Below the pieces are notes generated by a model. It was given only the letters and a program-made list of their open reading frames with translations, made no database searches and was not told the origin of the DNA. The position numbers and the translations under genes are program-made. Below are positions 19,311 through 28,364 of a DNA stretch of 64,000 bases, in pieces. This DNA is from JAJPHT01 sp035526585 (GTDB lineage: Archaea > Thermoplasmatota > SW-10-69-26 > JACQPN01 > JAJPHT01). The stretch covers positions 5,387 to 69,386 of the forward strand of contig DATLCC010000102.1 in the NCBI GenBank assembly GCA_035526585.1, written 5' to 3'. The first letter of the stretch is position 1; each line of letters begins with the position of its first letter.

Positions 19311-20414
19311 ATGCGGACGCTCCTCGTCCTGTGCTCGATCGCTCTTCTCGTCGCCGGCTGCGCCGCGCCCGCCGGAGAGGAGGCGCCGGCCGCCGTCGCG
19401 GACCCGAGCGTCACGATCGACGAGGCGCGCCCCGACCCCACCTTCGCCGACGTGAAGCTCACGGCCGCCCTTCCCGACACCGCCGCGACGCTCGCCGCCG
19501 CGCCCGCGTGGGTGCCAGGCGAGTGGTGGCGCTATCATTTCTCGAGCCCCCTCACGGGCGAGGACGTCGAGTTCGTGAAGGTCGTCGCCGCGGTGGATGG
19601 AGACGTGTACGTCGTCGGCATGCCGCACGAGGGCTGGTACAAGGAGGCCGTCGTCTACCACACGCCCTGCTTTGGCGACGTCCGCATCGAGGATCTCGGA
19701 TGCGAGGCGCACAACATCCCCTTCCTCCCCGTCCAGTTCCCGCTCACCGACGGCGCGACGTGGACCACGCAGTTCGAGCGCCCGCCCGACCTCACCGCCA
19801 CTGTGAAGGTCGACTCGCCCACGCAGGCCACCATCACGTTCACAGGCCCGAACGGCAACGTCGCGATCGAGGAGGTCTACGACGCGACCATCCACGAGGT
19901 CCGTTCGTTCACGCAGGCCACCGCCGTGTACGAGGTGATCGAGCACGGCTACGGCTTCCAAGGTTGGATCACGATCCCGCGCGCGATGCACCTCGTCTTC
20001 GAGCACGGCCGCCTGGGCGCGCCCGTCCTCTCGGTGAAGGCGAACCCGAACGACCCCGACCCCGCGAACCTCGCCGGCCCCCCGCAGGAGACGGTCGACG
20101 TCGCCGGCGGCTACAACCGCCTGAGCTTCATCATCGCCGCCGGCAACATCGGCCTCACCCCCGGCGACGCCGGATACTACAAGGAGACCGCGACCGCGCC
20201 CGATGGCACCGCGTACAGCATCGAGGCGACGGGCCCCGAAGGGCTGAAGATCGAGTTCCTCGAAGCGAAGGACCCCGACGGCACGTGGAACCTCGAGCAC
20301 CTCGCCGCCGGACCGGGGATCGCGTTCATCGAGGGGATCGCGTACCACCAGTACGACATCCAACTCCCCGGCGGAGCGATCCGCTCCGATCATAGCCACG
20401 AAGTGATCCGCTGA
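19311..20414 (+). CDS. Hypothetical lipoprotein
   Basis: 367 residues. Lipobox signal LLVLCSIALLVAGCAAP places it on the outer face of the membrane. The body is beta-rich and acidic, with WVPGEWWRYHFSSPLTGE near residue 65, a WTTQFERPPD segment, and an IgG-like C terminus ending SDHSHEVIR. No family is recognised. The ATG is supported by the TATA box 23-30 bases upstream; the frame upstream of it overlaps the PRC-barrel gene and is not coding. Confidence 0.8.
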   Translation: MRTLLVLCSIALLVAGCAAPAGEEAPAAVADPSVTIDEARPDPTFADVKLTAALPDTAATLAAAPAWVPGEWWRYHFSSPLTGEDVEFVKVVAAVDGDVYVVGMPHEGWYKEAVVYHTPCFGDVRIEDLGCEAHNIPFLPVQFPLTDGATWTTQFERPPDLTATVKVDSPTQATITFTGPNGNVAIEEVYDATIHEVRSFTQATAVYEVIEHGYGFQGWITIPRAMHLVFEHGRLGAPVLSVKANPNDPDPANLAGPPQETVDVAGGYNRLSFIIAAGNIGLTPGDAGYYKETATAPDGTAYSIEATGPEGLKIEFLEAKDPDGTWNLEHLAAGPGIAFIEGIAYHQYDIQLPGGAIRSDHSHEVIR

Positions 20415-20669
20415 CGCAAAGCTCGCGCTTCGCGCTCACTTTGCGTACGACGACGGAGGTGCTGCCGACTTTGCTCAGCGCCGCTGCGGCGGCGTCCGAG
20501 GTGCACCGCAGCGCCCCGAGGACAAGGCGCGCCCTCAGCGCGCCGGCGCCTACGCAAAGTCGGCAGGACTCGCGGCTTCGCCGCTCCAGAGATCTACTTT
20601 AGGGGCGCTCGGCACGGCCGCTGCGGCGGCCGCGCCTCGGCCCCTACAAAGAATTCACGATCTCTGGAG
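20414..20669. repeat. Cluster of three long palindromes between genes
   Basis: Three consecutive inverted repeats: ACGCAAAG/CTTTGCGT (20414-20446); TGCCGACTTTGC (20463-20474) with GCAAAGTCGGCA (20554-20565); and CTCCAGAGATC (20584-20594) with GATCTCTGGAG (20659-20669), the last enclosing CTTTAGGGGC/GCCCCTACAAAG. No gene is visible here. It sits between convergent genes. Strong secondary structure, or a miniature mobile element, would explain it. Confidence 0.7.
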
Positions 20670-20686
20670 GGACGCTTGTTGGGATC

Positions 20687-21070
20687 TTACATCATCGTCT
20701 CACTGAGACCGATGATCCACGCGCGGTAAGCGAACGTGGAAGGATCCGTCCCATCCGCCCGCGCCTTCGCCGACAGGATGGATCTGGCCTCGCGCCATTC
20801 CTCGCGCGGGATCGGATGGCTCGCGCTTCCGCCCTCGTACGCGAGGAGGGCGTCCCTCATCGAAGCGGGGAGGCGTGCGAGCGTCGCGTTGTCCAGCGTC
20901 GTCGCGGTGGCATCGCCGGCGTGCACCTCCGTGATATGGACGGACGCGACCGGGCCCTCGTGCGGCGGCACGGTGACGTTGTTGACCAGGACCGCGACGA
21001 ACACCGCGAGCGCCGCCAGGCAAAGGGCCGCGGCGATCCACACCATGCGTCGTTCCCGGGCCGCGAACAT
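20687..21070 (-). CDS. Hypothetical single-pass membrane protein
   Basis: 127 residues from ATG 21070 (MFAARERRMVW; internal ATG at residue 9 possible). One helix (WIAAALCLAALAVFVAVLV) is followed by an outward domain with two helical segments (LARLPASMRDALLAY and REEWREARSILSAKA) and the end GLSETMM. No family is recognised. It follows the sulfite-oxidase-like gene on the same strand. Confidence 0.6.
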   Translation of the reverse strand: MFAARERRMVWIAAALCLAALAVFVAVLVNNVTVPPHEGPVASVHITEVHAGDATATTLDNATLARLPASMRDALLAYEGGSASHPIPREEWREARSILSAKARADGTDPSTFAYRAWIIGLSETMM

Positions 21071-21213
21071 GCGCGACGCGTGAGCGAGCCCCTCCGAGAA
21101 CCTTGCGCGTCGCGGAGCGGAGACCGGCGGCAAGCTGCGTCTCCTCGCCCTCTTGCTCGCCCTCTTCGTCGCCCTCATGCAGGGCGAGGGCGAGCAAGAG
21201 CAAGTGGGCGAGG

Positions 21214-22281
21214 CTATCGGACGACGACGCGCCTCGGCCGCGGCGCGTTGTACCCGTAGCCGTGCACGTTCCACGCGGGCTTCTCGGGCTGCGCGTTCCC
21301 CGCCGCGTCCGTCGCCCGCGCGAGGATCACGGTCTCGCCCGCACGCGGCGACCACTCGGCGCTCCAGCCGCGCCACGCGTGCCGCTCCTTCTGCAGATCG
21401 AGCTTCGCGTCGCTCCACCTGCGGCCGCCGTCCGTGCTCACCTCCACGCGCGCGATCGGCGCCTGGCCCGACCAGGCCCAGCCGCGGATCTGCGTGGGCG
21501 CGCCGGCCCGGACGCTCGCGTCCGGCGTCGGCGCGACGATGAGGGAATTCACGCGCTTCTCGCGGACGGGCGTCGTGGGCGCGCCTTCGGCGGCCTGGTA
21601 GACGTAGCGCTCGCGTTGGAAGTGGCCGGTGAAGGGGCGGCGCAGGCCGCGCACCTCGACGAGCCATTTGACGCTCGCGACGCCGTACCAGCTCGGGACG
21701 ACGAGGCGCACGGGCGCGCCGTGGCGCGGCTCCAGAGCCGCGCCGTTCATCTCCCACACGAGGAGCGCGCCCGCTTCGCGCGCGTCCTTCACGGGGAGCG
21801 AGCGCTCGAAGCCCATGGTGCGATCATGGTCCGCGCCGCGGAAGAGGAGCTCCGCCGTGCCGGGCGAGACGCCCGCGTCGTCCAGGAGCTCGTGGAGCGG
21901 CGCGCCGGTGAAGCGGGCACAGGCGACGGCGCGCTCGCGCCAGGCGGTGCCGCTGGGCTTGGGATCGAAGTAGGAGCGTCCGTTCCCCGCGCATTCGAGG
22001 ACGACGTCGATCGTCTGCGACGGGCGCGCGGTGAGGTCGCCGTACGAGAGGCTGAACGCGCGATCGAAGCCGTGGACCTGGAGCCGCCAGGCTTCCTTCG
22101 CGATGCTCGGGATGGGGAAATTGTTGCGCGTGTAGAAGCCGGCGATCGGCGTGATCGGTGGCGCGAGCGCGTCCCATGAGGACTCGACGTTGAGCGGCTC
22201 GCGGGTGATGACGTCCTCGTCGCGCATGCGTCGCCAACCTGGCGTCGTCTCAAGAAGGTTGGTTCGTCGCGGGGGCCGCAT
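21214..22281 (-). CDS. Sulfite oxidase-like molybdopterin enzyme
   Basis: 355 residues from ATG 22281, or 337 from ATG 22227, which avoids a 32-base overlap with the kinase gene. Family marks: PIAGFYTRNNFPIP, the molybdenum-ligand Cys in VLECAGNGR, GAPVRLVVPSWYGVASVKWL, and a C-terminal immunoglobulin-like dimerisation domain (IRGWAWSGQAPIARVEVSTDGG). No twin-arginine or Sec signal is visible, so a cytosolic location is suggested, unlike many bacterial relatives. No heme domain. The substrate could be sulfite or another oxyanion or sulfoxide. Confidence 0.85.
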   Translation of the reverse strand: MRPPRRTNLLETTPGWRRMRDEDVITREPLNVESSWDALAPPITPIAGFYTRNNFPIPSIAKEAWRLQVHGFDRAFSLSYGDLTARPSQTIDVVLECAGNGRSYFDPKPSGTAWRERAVACARFTGAPLHELLDDAGVSPGTAELLFRGADHDRTMGFERSLPVKDAREAGALLVWEMNGAALEPRHGAPVRLVVPSWYGVASVKWLVEVRGLRRPFTGHFQRERYVYQAAEGAPTTPVREKRVNSLIVAPTPDASVRAGAPTQIRGWAWSGQAPIARVEVSTDGGRRWSDAKLDLQKERHAWRGWSAEWSPRAGETVILARATDAAGNAQPEKPAWNVHGYGYNAPRPRRVVVR

Positions 22282-23305
22282 CCAGGAAGGCGCACACGTC
22301 GCCCATCGTGGGCGGCACCCCCTCCTTCCCGCTGATGTAGAGGCCGGCGACGGCGTTCGCGAGGAGCAGGCGGTCGGCGGGGCCGAGACCCGCGAGGTGA
22401 CCGAGGATGCTGCCCGCGTTCCACGAGTCGCCCGCGCCCGTGACGCGCAGAGGCTCCACCCGGAACGTGGGGACGACCGCCTCTCCGTCGGGCCCGAAGC
22501 TCGCGGCGAAGCGCGCCGTGTGCAGGTCCAGCGTTCCTGCGGGGCGTCGGGACGCGAGGGCGCGCGCCGCGGCGACCTCCTCCTCGCCGACGGCGAGCGC
22601 GCGTCCTGCGAGAAGGCGGAGCTCGTTCTCGTTCAGGGCGTAGACGTCGAGGTCGGCGAGCGGCACGACCTCCGCGAGGAGCCCCTCGATGTCGCCCATC
22701 CGCGCGCTCGGGTCGCCCGTGTCCAGCATCGTCGTGGTGTTCGCACGTCGCGCGACGCGCGCGACCTCGCGCACGAGCTCGGTGCCGCGCCGGTTCTGGC
22801 TCCAGTTGGCAAGGAGCACGAGGTCGGCCGCCTCGATGAGCGTCCAGTCGTTCTGCTCGAGCGAATCGGGGCCGAAGTGCGCCACGCTCCCCGGGTCGGA
22901 GAGCATCACGTTCGCGGGTCGGGCCTCGTGGAACTCGAGCGCGGTCGTGACGCTGAGCTCGCCATCGGGGCGGACGTAGCGCATGTCGACGCCCATGGTC
23001 CCGAGCGTCTGCTGGAGGTAGGCCTTGCCGAAGGGCGACGTGCGCGTCACGAGGTGCGCCTGCACGCCCAGGCGCGCGAGCGCGAGCGCGGTGTTCGCCG
23101 CGTTGCCGCCGGGCTGGAAGTGCTGCGCGGGCGTCGGGACGTTGCCGCCGCCGCGCCCGTGGACGCCCTGCCAGCGCGGGAGGACGTCCTGCCACGCGGG
23201 GAGAGGGACGAAGTGGTCGAGGAAGAAGTCGGGGAGCGTGACCACGTGCAACGCGCTCGCGTCGAGGGCTCGCAGGCGCTGGGCGAGTCCTCGCAGGTCG
23301 GGCAT
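22250..23305 (-). CDS. PfkB-family carbohydrate/nucleoside kinase
   Basis: 351 residues. PfkB signatures are present: GGNAANTALALARLGV near residue 68 and the anion-hole/catalytic motif TGAGDSWNAG with the base Asp near residue 298. It phosphorylates a sugar, nucleoside or sugar-phosphate; the substrate cannot be read from sequence. In a genome with form III RuBisCO and AMP phosphorylase a ribose or nucleoside substrate is attractive, but it could as well be a hexose given the glycan genes next door. It is divergent from GH15 with about 105 bases between. Confidence 0.88.
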   Translation of the reverse strand: MPDLRGLAQRLRALDASALHVVTLPDFFLDHFVPLPAWQDVLPRWQGVHGRGGGNVPTPAQHFQPGGNAANTALALARLGVQAHLVTRTSPFGKAYLQQTLGTMGVDMRYVRPDGELSVTTALEFHEARPANVMLSDPGSVAHFGPDSLEQNDWTLIEAADLVLLANWSQNRRGTELVREVARVARRANTTTMLDTGDPSARMGDIEGLLAEVVPLADLDVYALNENELRLLAGRALAVGEEEVAAARALASRRPAGTLDLHTARFAASFGPDGEAVVPTFRVEPLRVTGAGDSWNAGSILGHLAGLGPADRLLLANAVAGLYISGKEGVPPTMGDVCAFLDAAPATNQPS

Positions 23306-23370
23306 CGTTCGAGCGAAGCCGCCAAAGGCGGAAAAGCCCAGCGGCTCGCCTGTCCCTTGTTGGCAAAGGG

Positions 23371-23377
23371 CTTATCC
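23371..23377 (+). promoter_or_regulatory. TATA-like CTTATCC before GH15 gene
   Basis: CTTATCC lies 34-40 bases before ATG 23411 in the divergent gap with the PfkB gene. Confidence 0.45.
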
Positions 23378-23410
23378 CCGCCGCCCTTCGTCCTTCAAGC
23401 GAGCCGCGCC

Positions 23411-25285
23411 ATGATCACGTTCTTGACGGGGAACTCGCGCGTCCTTCTCACCATCGACGAGAAGGGGCACTGGTCCAACCTGTACTACCCCTTCGCGGGC
23501 CAATACCAACATCTGCGCGCGGTGAAGCTGGGCGTCTTCGACGTCGCGGAGGACACCTTCGCCTGGCTGGGCGAGGACGCTTCGTACGCGATCGAGCAGG
23601 ACTACTACCAGGGATCCAACGCGGCGCGCACCTTCTACAACGGGCCGCTCCTGGACGTGGAGGTCGTCGACACGGTGCACAGCAACCACGACCTCGTCAT
23701 CCGCCGCGTGAGCGTGCACAACAAGACGCCCGTCGCTCGCTCCATCCGGATCTTCAACTACCAGAGCCTCATGGTCCAGGAGTCGATGTACCAGGACACG
23801 GCGTACTGGGACGACACACGGAAGACCATCAACCACTACAAGCGCAACTACTACTTCCAGTACTGGGGTCGCCCCGACTTCACGAGCTACACGTGCGGGG
23901 AGCACACCCTGAAGGGGCTCCAAGGCTCCTACGTCGACGCGGAGGACGGCAAGCTCGAAGGCGGCCGCATCTCGCATGGCGCCGCCGACTCCGTCGTGCA
24001 ATGGGACGTCGAGGTGCCCGCGGGCGGCACGCAGCACGTGCGGCTCCTCCTCATGATCGGGCACAGCCGCAAGGACGTGAACCGCTTCTGGTCGCTCCTC
24101 GAGCACCGGGACCCGGAGGAGCTGGAGCGCGAGGCGATCGCCTTCTGGAACAACTGGATCGACCACAAATCCGCGGCCATCCCGGGCGACCTCAGCGAGG
24201 CCGTGCGCGAGGTCTACAAGCGGAGCGTCTTCGTCCTGCGCAACTGCTCCTCCGTGAACGGCTCGATCATCGCGTCGCCCGATCCGCGCACGCTGAAGTC
24301 CGGCGGAGACACGTACAACTACAACTGGTGGCGCGACGGCGGCTACATCGCGAAGGCGATGGACGAGGTCGGCCTCTACGAGAACGCGCACCGGTTCCTG
24401 AAGTTCGCGCAGGGCGCGCAGGAGGAGGAGGGCTACTTCCTCCACCGCCACTTCCCGGACGGCACCGTCGGCTCGACGTGGCACCCGCCTCCGTTCATCC
24501 AGATCGACCAGACCGCGACCGTGGTCTCCGCCGTGTGGCACCACTTCAAGCGCCACGGCGACGTGGATCAGCTCCTCGAGCTCTGGCCGGTCGTGAAGCG
24601 CGCGGCGAACTGGCTCGAGCACTACGTCGACGCGCGCGGCCTGCCCCACCCGAGCTACGATCTCTGGGAGGAGAAGAAGGCCGTGAACGCGTACTCGGTC
24701 GCGGCGGTGATCCACGGCCTCGAACGCGCCGAGCGCATCAGCGAGCAGCTGGGCAAGTCGCGCGGACGCTGGCGGCGCGCGAGCGCGCGCATGCGCGACG
24801 CGATGCTCTCGACGATGTGGAACGACAAGCGCGGCTGCTTCTACAAGGGCATCGACCCCCTCGACGACACGATCGACGCGTCGACCCTCCTCGCCTTGAA
24901 GCTGGGCGTCCTCGACCCGCGCGACGCGCGCGCCGAGCGTCTAGTCCAAGCGGTGGAGAAGAGGCTCTGGGTGAAGGCGACCGGCGGCGTGGCGCGCTAC
25001 GAGAACGACTCGTACTACGGCCACGAGAACCCGTGGATCATCTGCACGCTCTGGCTCGCCGAGGCGCATCTTCTCCTGGGGCGCCCCGAGAAGACGCGCG
25101 AGCTCCTCGAGTGGACGGCGCGCACGGCGTCCCCCACCGCGCTCCTTGCGGAGCAGCTCGACGGACGCACCGGCGAGCACACGTCCGTGACGCCCCTCGT
25201 CTGGTCGCATTCCACGTTCCTAGACGTCATGAACAAATACCGGCGCTTCGTCGAGGGCTCTGCCGCGCACGAGCGAGGCGACTGA
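23411..25285 (+). CDS. GH15 glucoamylase/glucodextranase-like glycosidase
   Basis: 624 residues, cytosolic (no signal). An N-terminal beta-sandwich (~1-260; MITFLTGNSRVLLTIDEKG, YYPFAGQYQH) precedes an (alpha/alpha)6 barrel with DTYNYNWWRDGGYIAKAM, the family motif around the substrate Trp/Arg/Asp, and the catalytic-Glu regions YDLWEEKKAVNAYS and YENDSYYGHENPWI. Archaeal relatives release glucose from alpha-1,4-glucans. It leads a same-strand cluster with a GT4 and a GH57 enzyme, consistent with intracellular polyglucan turnover. Confidence 0.92.
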   Translation: MITFLTGNSRVLLTIDEKGHWSNLYYPFAGQYQHLRAVKLGVFDVAEDTFAWLGEDASYAIEQDYYQGSNAARTFYNGPLLDVEVVDTVHSNHDLVIRRVSVHNKTPVARSIRIFNYQSLMVQESMYQDTAYWDDTRKTINHYKRNYYFQYWGRPDFTSYTCGEHTLKGLQGSYVDAEDGKLEGGRISHGAADSVVQWDVEVPAGGTQHVRLLLMIGHSRKDVNRFWSLLEHRDPEELEREAIAFWNNWIDHKSAAIPGDLSEAVREVYKRSVFVLRNCSSVNGSIIASPDPRTLKSGGDTYNYNWWRDGGYIAKAMDEVGLYENAHRFLKFAQGAQEEEGYFLHRHFPDGTVGSTWHPPPFIQIDQTATVVSAVWHHFKRHGDVDQLLELWPVVKRAANWLEHYVDARGLPHPSYDLWEEKKAVNAYSVAAVIHGLERAERISEQLGKSRGRWRRASARMRDAMLSTMWNDKRGCFYKGIDPLDDTIDASTLLALKLGVLDPRDARAERLVQAVEKRLWVKATGGVARYENDSYYGHENPWIICTLWLAEAHLLLGRPEKTRELLEWTARTASPTALLAEQLDGRTGEHTSVTPLVWSHSTFLDVMNKYRRFVEGSAAHERGD

Positions 25286-25337
25286 GCATGCGTGTCCCCC
25301 CAACAGCGAGGCCCGCACGCGAGGCGGAGAGTGTACG

Positions 25338-26525
25338 ATGAAGGTGGCCATGATCGGATGGGAGTTTCCGCCGTTCCTTGCCGGCGGGCTAGGCATCCAT
25401 TGCCTGGAGCTCACGACGCAGCTCGCGAAGATCGGGGTCGCGATCGATTTCTACATGCCGCACATCGCGATGGAGGGCGATCTGCGCGTCGCGGACCATC
25501 ACAAGCATCTCGCGATCCACGAGGTCGAGGCGGAGCCTGGCATGTCTCCCTACGGGGACAGCACGCGCCGCGGGTACGACGCGGCCTTCAACGATGCGGT
25601 GTGGCAGTACAACATGCGGGTCGTGGACGCGTTCCAGAGCCACGATGCGGACGTGCTGCACGCGCACGATTGGATCACGTACCAGGCGGCGGTCGAGCTC
25701 AAGCGGCGCACCGGCAAGCCGCTCGTGTGGAGCTGCCACAGCACCGAGTACGATCGCAGCGCCGGCTTCTTCCCGCAGCACTGGACGATCGAGATCGAGA
25801 AGGCCGCCGTGCGCGCGGCCGACGTCGTCATCGCCGTGTCGGGCCTCACGCGCCAGCAGCTCATCGACCGCTACGGCGCCGACCCGGACAAGGTCGTGGC
25901 GATCCACAACGGCGTCGACTTCTCGAAGTGGTCGAGCCACGCGGATCGTGACTATGGCCTCTCGAAGAAGGTGGTCCTTTACCTAAGCCGCGTCTCGCGG
26001 CAGAAGGGACCCATGTCGTTCATCCGCGCCGCGAAGCGCGTGCTCGAGCTCGACCCGAGCGTGCGCTTCGTCGTCGCCGGCAAGGGGGAGATGGTCCCCG
26101 AGATGATCCAGTACTGCATCGCGAACGGCATCATGGAGAAGGTGACCTTCACCGGCTTCGTGCCCGACGCCGAGGCGCAGAGGCTCTACGAGATGTCGGA
26201 CGTGTATGTCCTCCCGTCCGTCTCCGAGCCATTCGGGATCTCCGTGCTGGAGGCCATGACGTCGGGCTGTCCGACGATCGTCTCGAAGACGACGGGGGTC
26301 GGCGAAGCCCTGACCCACGTGCTGCGCGCCGAGCACTGGGACAGCGACGAGATCGCGGACCAGATCGTCGCCGTGCTGCGCGATCGCCCCCTTCGCGAGG
26401 CGCTGGGCAAGAACGGCGCGCTCGAGGTCCGCAAGTTCACGTGGGAGCGCTGCGGGCGCAGCACGCTGGACGCGTACCAGCGCGCGGTGGCCCGAGCGCG
26501 CGGCGCACAACAGGTGATCGCTTGA
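25338..26525 (+). CDS. GT4 glycosyltransferase, glycogen-synthase-like
   Basis: 395 residues. GT-B fold features: MKVAMIGWEFPPFLAGGLGIH at the start, given here as GWEFPPFLAGGLG, the usual donor-loop motif of starch/glycogen synthases; VLHAHDWIT; HNGVDF; YLSRVSRQKG; and the C-terminal SEPFGISVLEAMTSG with the E-x7-E donor-sugar motif. It probably transfers glucose to a growing alpha-glucan. Fifty-two bases separate it from GH15, and its TGA overlaps the TTG start of the GH57 gene, indicating an operon. Confidence 0.92.
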   Translation: MKVAMIGWEFPPFLAGGLGIHCLELTTQLAKIGVAIDFYMPHIAMEGDLRVADHHKHLAIHEVEAEPGMSPYGDSTRRGYDAAFNDAVWQYNMRVVDAFQSHDADVLHAHDWITYQAAVELKRRTGKPLVWSCHSTEYDRSAGFFPQHWTIEIEKAAVRAADVVIAVSGLTRQQLIDRYGADPDKVVAIHNGVDFSKWSSHADRDYGLSKKVVLYLSRVSRQKGPMSFIRAAKRVLELDPSVRFVVAGKGEMVPEMIQYCIANGIMEKVTFTGFVPDAEAQRLYEMSDVYVLPSVSEPFGISVLEAMTSGCPTIVSKTTGVGEALTHVLRAEHWDSDEIADQIVAVLRDRPLREALGKNGALEVRKFTWERCGRSTLDAYQRAVARARGAQQVIA

Positions 26526-27712
26526 CGGATGTCTGCTTCTATTTCCAGGTCCACCAGCCGATCCGGCTGCGCCGGCTCCACCTCTTCAACATGCCCCAGG
26601 ACACGCACTACTGGGACGACGCGAAGAACCGCGCGATCTTCGACCGCGTCTCCAACAAGTGCTACGTCCCGACGAACAAGATGCTCCTCGAGCTCATCAA
26701 GGAGCACCCCGAGTTCAAGGTGAGCTTCAGCCTGAGCGGCACGTTCGTCGAGCAGGCCAAGCAGTTCCGCCCGGACGTGATGGACCTCTTCCGCGACCTC
26801 GCCGACACGGGTCGGGCCGAGTTCCTCGACGAGACGTACTACCATTCCCTCGCGGGCCTGTGGGAGGACCAGACGGAGCTGAAGACGCAGATCCAGCTCC
26901 ACCGCGACCTCATGGAGAAGGAGCTCGGCGTCACGCCCACCTTCTACCGCAACACCGAGCTCATCTACGACGATCGCATCGCGCGCACCATCGAATCGTT
27001 GGGCTACCAGGGCATCGCGACCGAGGGCACGGAGAAGATCCTCGGCTGGCGCTCCCCCAACTTCGTCTACAAGCCCGCCCACGGAGACTCGAAGCTCAAG
27101 GTCCTCCTCAAGAACTACCGGCTCTCGGACGACATCGCGTTCCGCTTCAGCACGGGCCCCTCGTGGCCCGAGTGGCCCCTGACGGCGCCCAAGTTCGCCG
27201 ACTGGCTCGCGAAGCAGGAGGGCGACACGATCGACCTCTTCATGGACTACGAGACGTTCGGCGAGCACAACTGGCCCGAATCCGGCATCTTCGACTTCCT
27301 GCGCCACATGCCAGGCGAAGCCATCCGCCGCGGCGTACGCTTCGCGACCCCGAGCGAGGTCGTCACCAAGCACGACCCCGTCGGCACGATCGACGTCCCC
27401 TTCGCGATCAGCTGGGCCGACTCGGAGAGGGATGTGAGCGCCTGGCTGCACAACGAGATGCAACAGCAGGCATTCAACACGCTGCGCGAGCTCGCCCCGT
27501 ACGTCAAGGAGCTCAACGACCCCCAGATCACGCACGCCTGGCGCCTCCTCCAGACGAGCGACCACGTCTACTACTGCACGACGAAGCACATGGGCGACCA
27601 GGACATCCACATGTACTTCTCGCCCTACGACTCGCCCTACCAGGCGTTCATCAACCTGATGAACGTGATCGTGGACCTGAAGCACAAGATCTTCTCGCGC
27701 CTGCGGCGCTGA
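26522..27712 (+). CDS. GH57 alpha-amylase-like glycosidase
   Basis: 396 residues from a TTG that overlaps the preceding stop (TTGA). GH57 regions: FYFQVHQPIRL near the start, the Glu-containing YRNTELIYDD, GTEKILGWRSPN, and FMDYETFGEHN near the acid/base region. No signal peptide, so it acts in the cytoplasm. GH57 enzymes hydrolyse or branch alpha-glucans. No ATG fits the conserved N terminus, so the rare start codon is well supported. Confidence 0.9.
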   Translation: MTDVCFYFQVHQPIRLRRLHLFNMPQDTHYWDDAKNRAIFDRVSNKCYVPTNKMLLELIKEHPEFKVSFSLSGTFVEQAKQFRPDVMDLFRDLADTGRAEFLDETYYHSLAGLWEDQTELKTQIQLHRDLMEKELGVTPTFYRNTELIYDDRIARTIESLGYQGIATEGTEKILGWRSPNFVYKPAHGDSKLKVLLKNYRLSDDIAFRFSTGPSWPEWPLTAPKFADWLAKQEGDTIDLFMDYETFGEHNWPESGIFDFLRHMPGEAIRRGVRFATPSEVVTKHDPVGTIDVPFAISWADSERDVSAWLHNEMQQQAFNTLRELAPYVKELNDPQITHAWRLLQTSDHVYYCTTKHMGDQDIHMYFSPYDSPYQAFINLMNVIVDLKHKIFSRLRR

Positions 27713-27798
27713 GGCGTCGTCCGAAGTCGCCGCCGAGGGAACTCGGCGCCGACGCATCCGCAGATGCGTTGAGCGCAGCGACTTCGCGAGCGGGGGGT

Positions 27799-27821
27799 TT
27801 GGGGGGCAGCAAGCCCCCCAA
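27799..27821 (+). terminator. G-rich hairpin after GH57 gene
   Basis: TTGGGGGGC and GCCCCCCAA form a 9-bp stem with an AGCAA loop about 85 bases after the GH57 stop. The adjacent GGGGGGTTTGGGGGG is a G-run that recurs in complementary form at 50701-50717. Likely transcript-end structure. Confidence 0.45.
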
Positions 27822-27878
27822 CGTCTCGGTGGCTGGACCAGCGCAAACATTGTGCGCACGTCGTGAGCTGCCTTCTTG

Positions 27879-28364
27879 ATGCGTCGTCGGGAGATCGCAG
27901 CGCTCGCTCTTCTCGCGCTCATCGGGCTCGCGCCCACGCTGCGGATGTGGGCACAAGGCGACGTCGGCCACCATCCGCTGTTGCCGCTCATCATGGTGCT
28001 CGCCTACGCGGGACTCGCGGCGCCGCTGCTCTTCCTCATCGCGGTCGCGCTCCTTGCTCCCAGCGCGATGCGTTTGTGGAGGGCCCATCGCTTCGCGCTC
28101 GTGCTCCTCCTTCTCCTGCTCCTCGTGCCCGTGCCTGCAGTGAAGCGACACTTCAACGACGCCGCGGGTCCGGAGAACCCGCGGGGTTACTTCCCGGGCG
28201 AGCCGGCGTGGTTGCTCCTTGGCGTCGGGCTCGCGACAGGGGGTCGCGTGGGGCCTCTCGCCGCGTTCGAGTACGACGAGACCATCCTCGACGGCGCCTG
28301 GTCGCTCGCGCCGCTTGTGTGGGTGATCCTGTTTGCGGCGATGCTTACGTGGAAGCACAGGTGA
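27879..28364 (+). CDS. Hypothetical membrane protein
   Basis: 161 residues. Hydrophobic segments: IAALALLALIGLAPTL, LIMVLAYAGLAAPLLFLIAVALL, FALVLLLLLLLVPV and a C-terminal LAPLVWVILFAAML; a polar loop (HFNDAAGPENPRGYFPGE) lies between helices 3 and 4. No family is recognised. The ATG at 27879 directly follows a TTG that could also start. Confidence 0.6.
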   Translation: MRRREIAALALLALIGLAPTLRMWAQGDVGHHPLLPLIMVLAYAGLAAPLLFLIAVALLAPSAMRLWRAHRFALVLLLLLLLVPVPAVKRHFNDAAGPENPRGYFPGEPAWLLLGVGLATGGRVGPLAAFEYDETILDGAWSLAPLVWVILFAAMLTWKHR

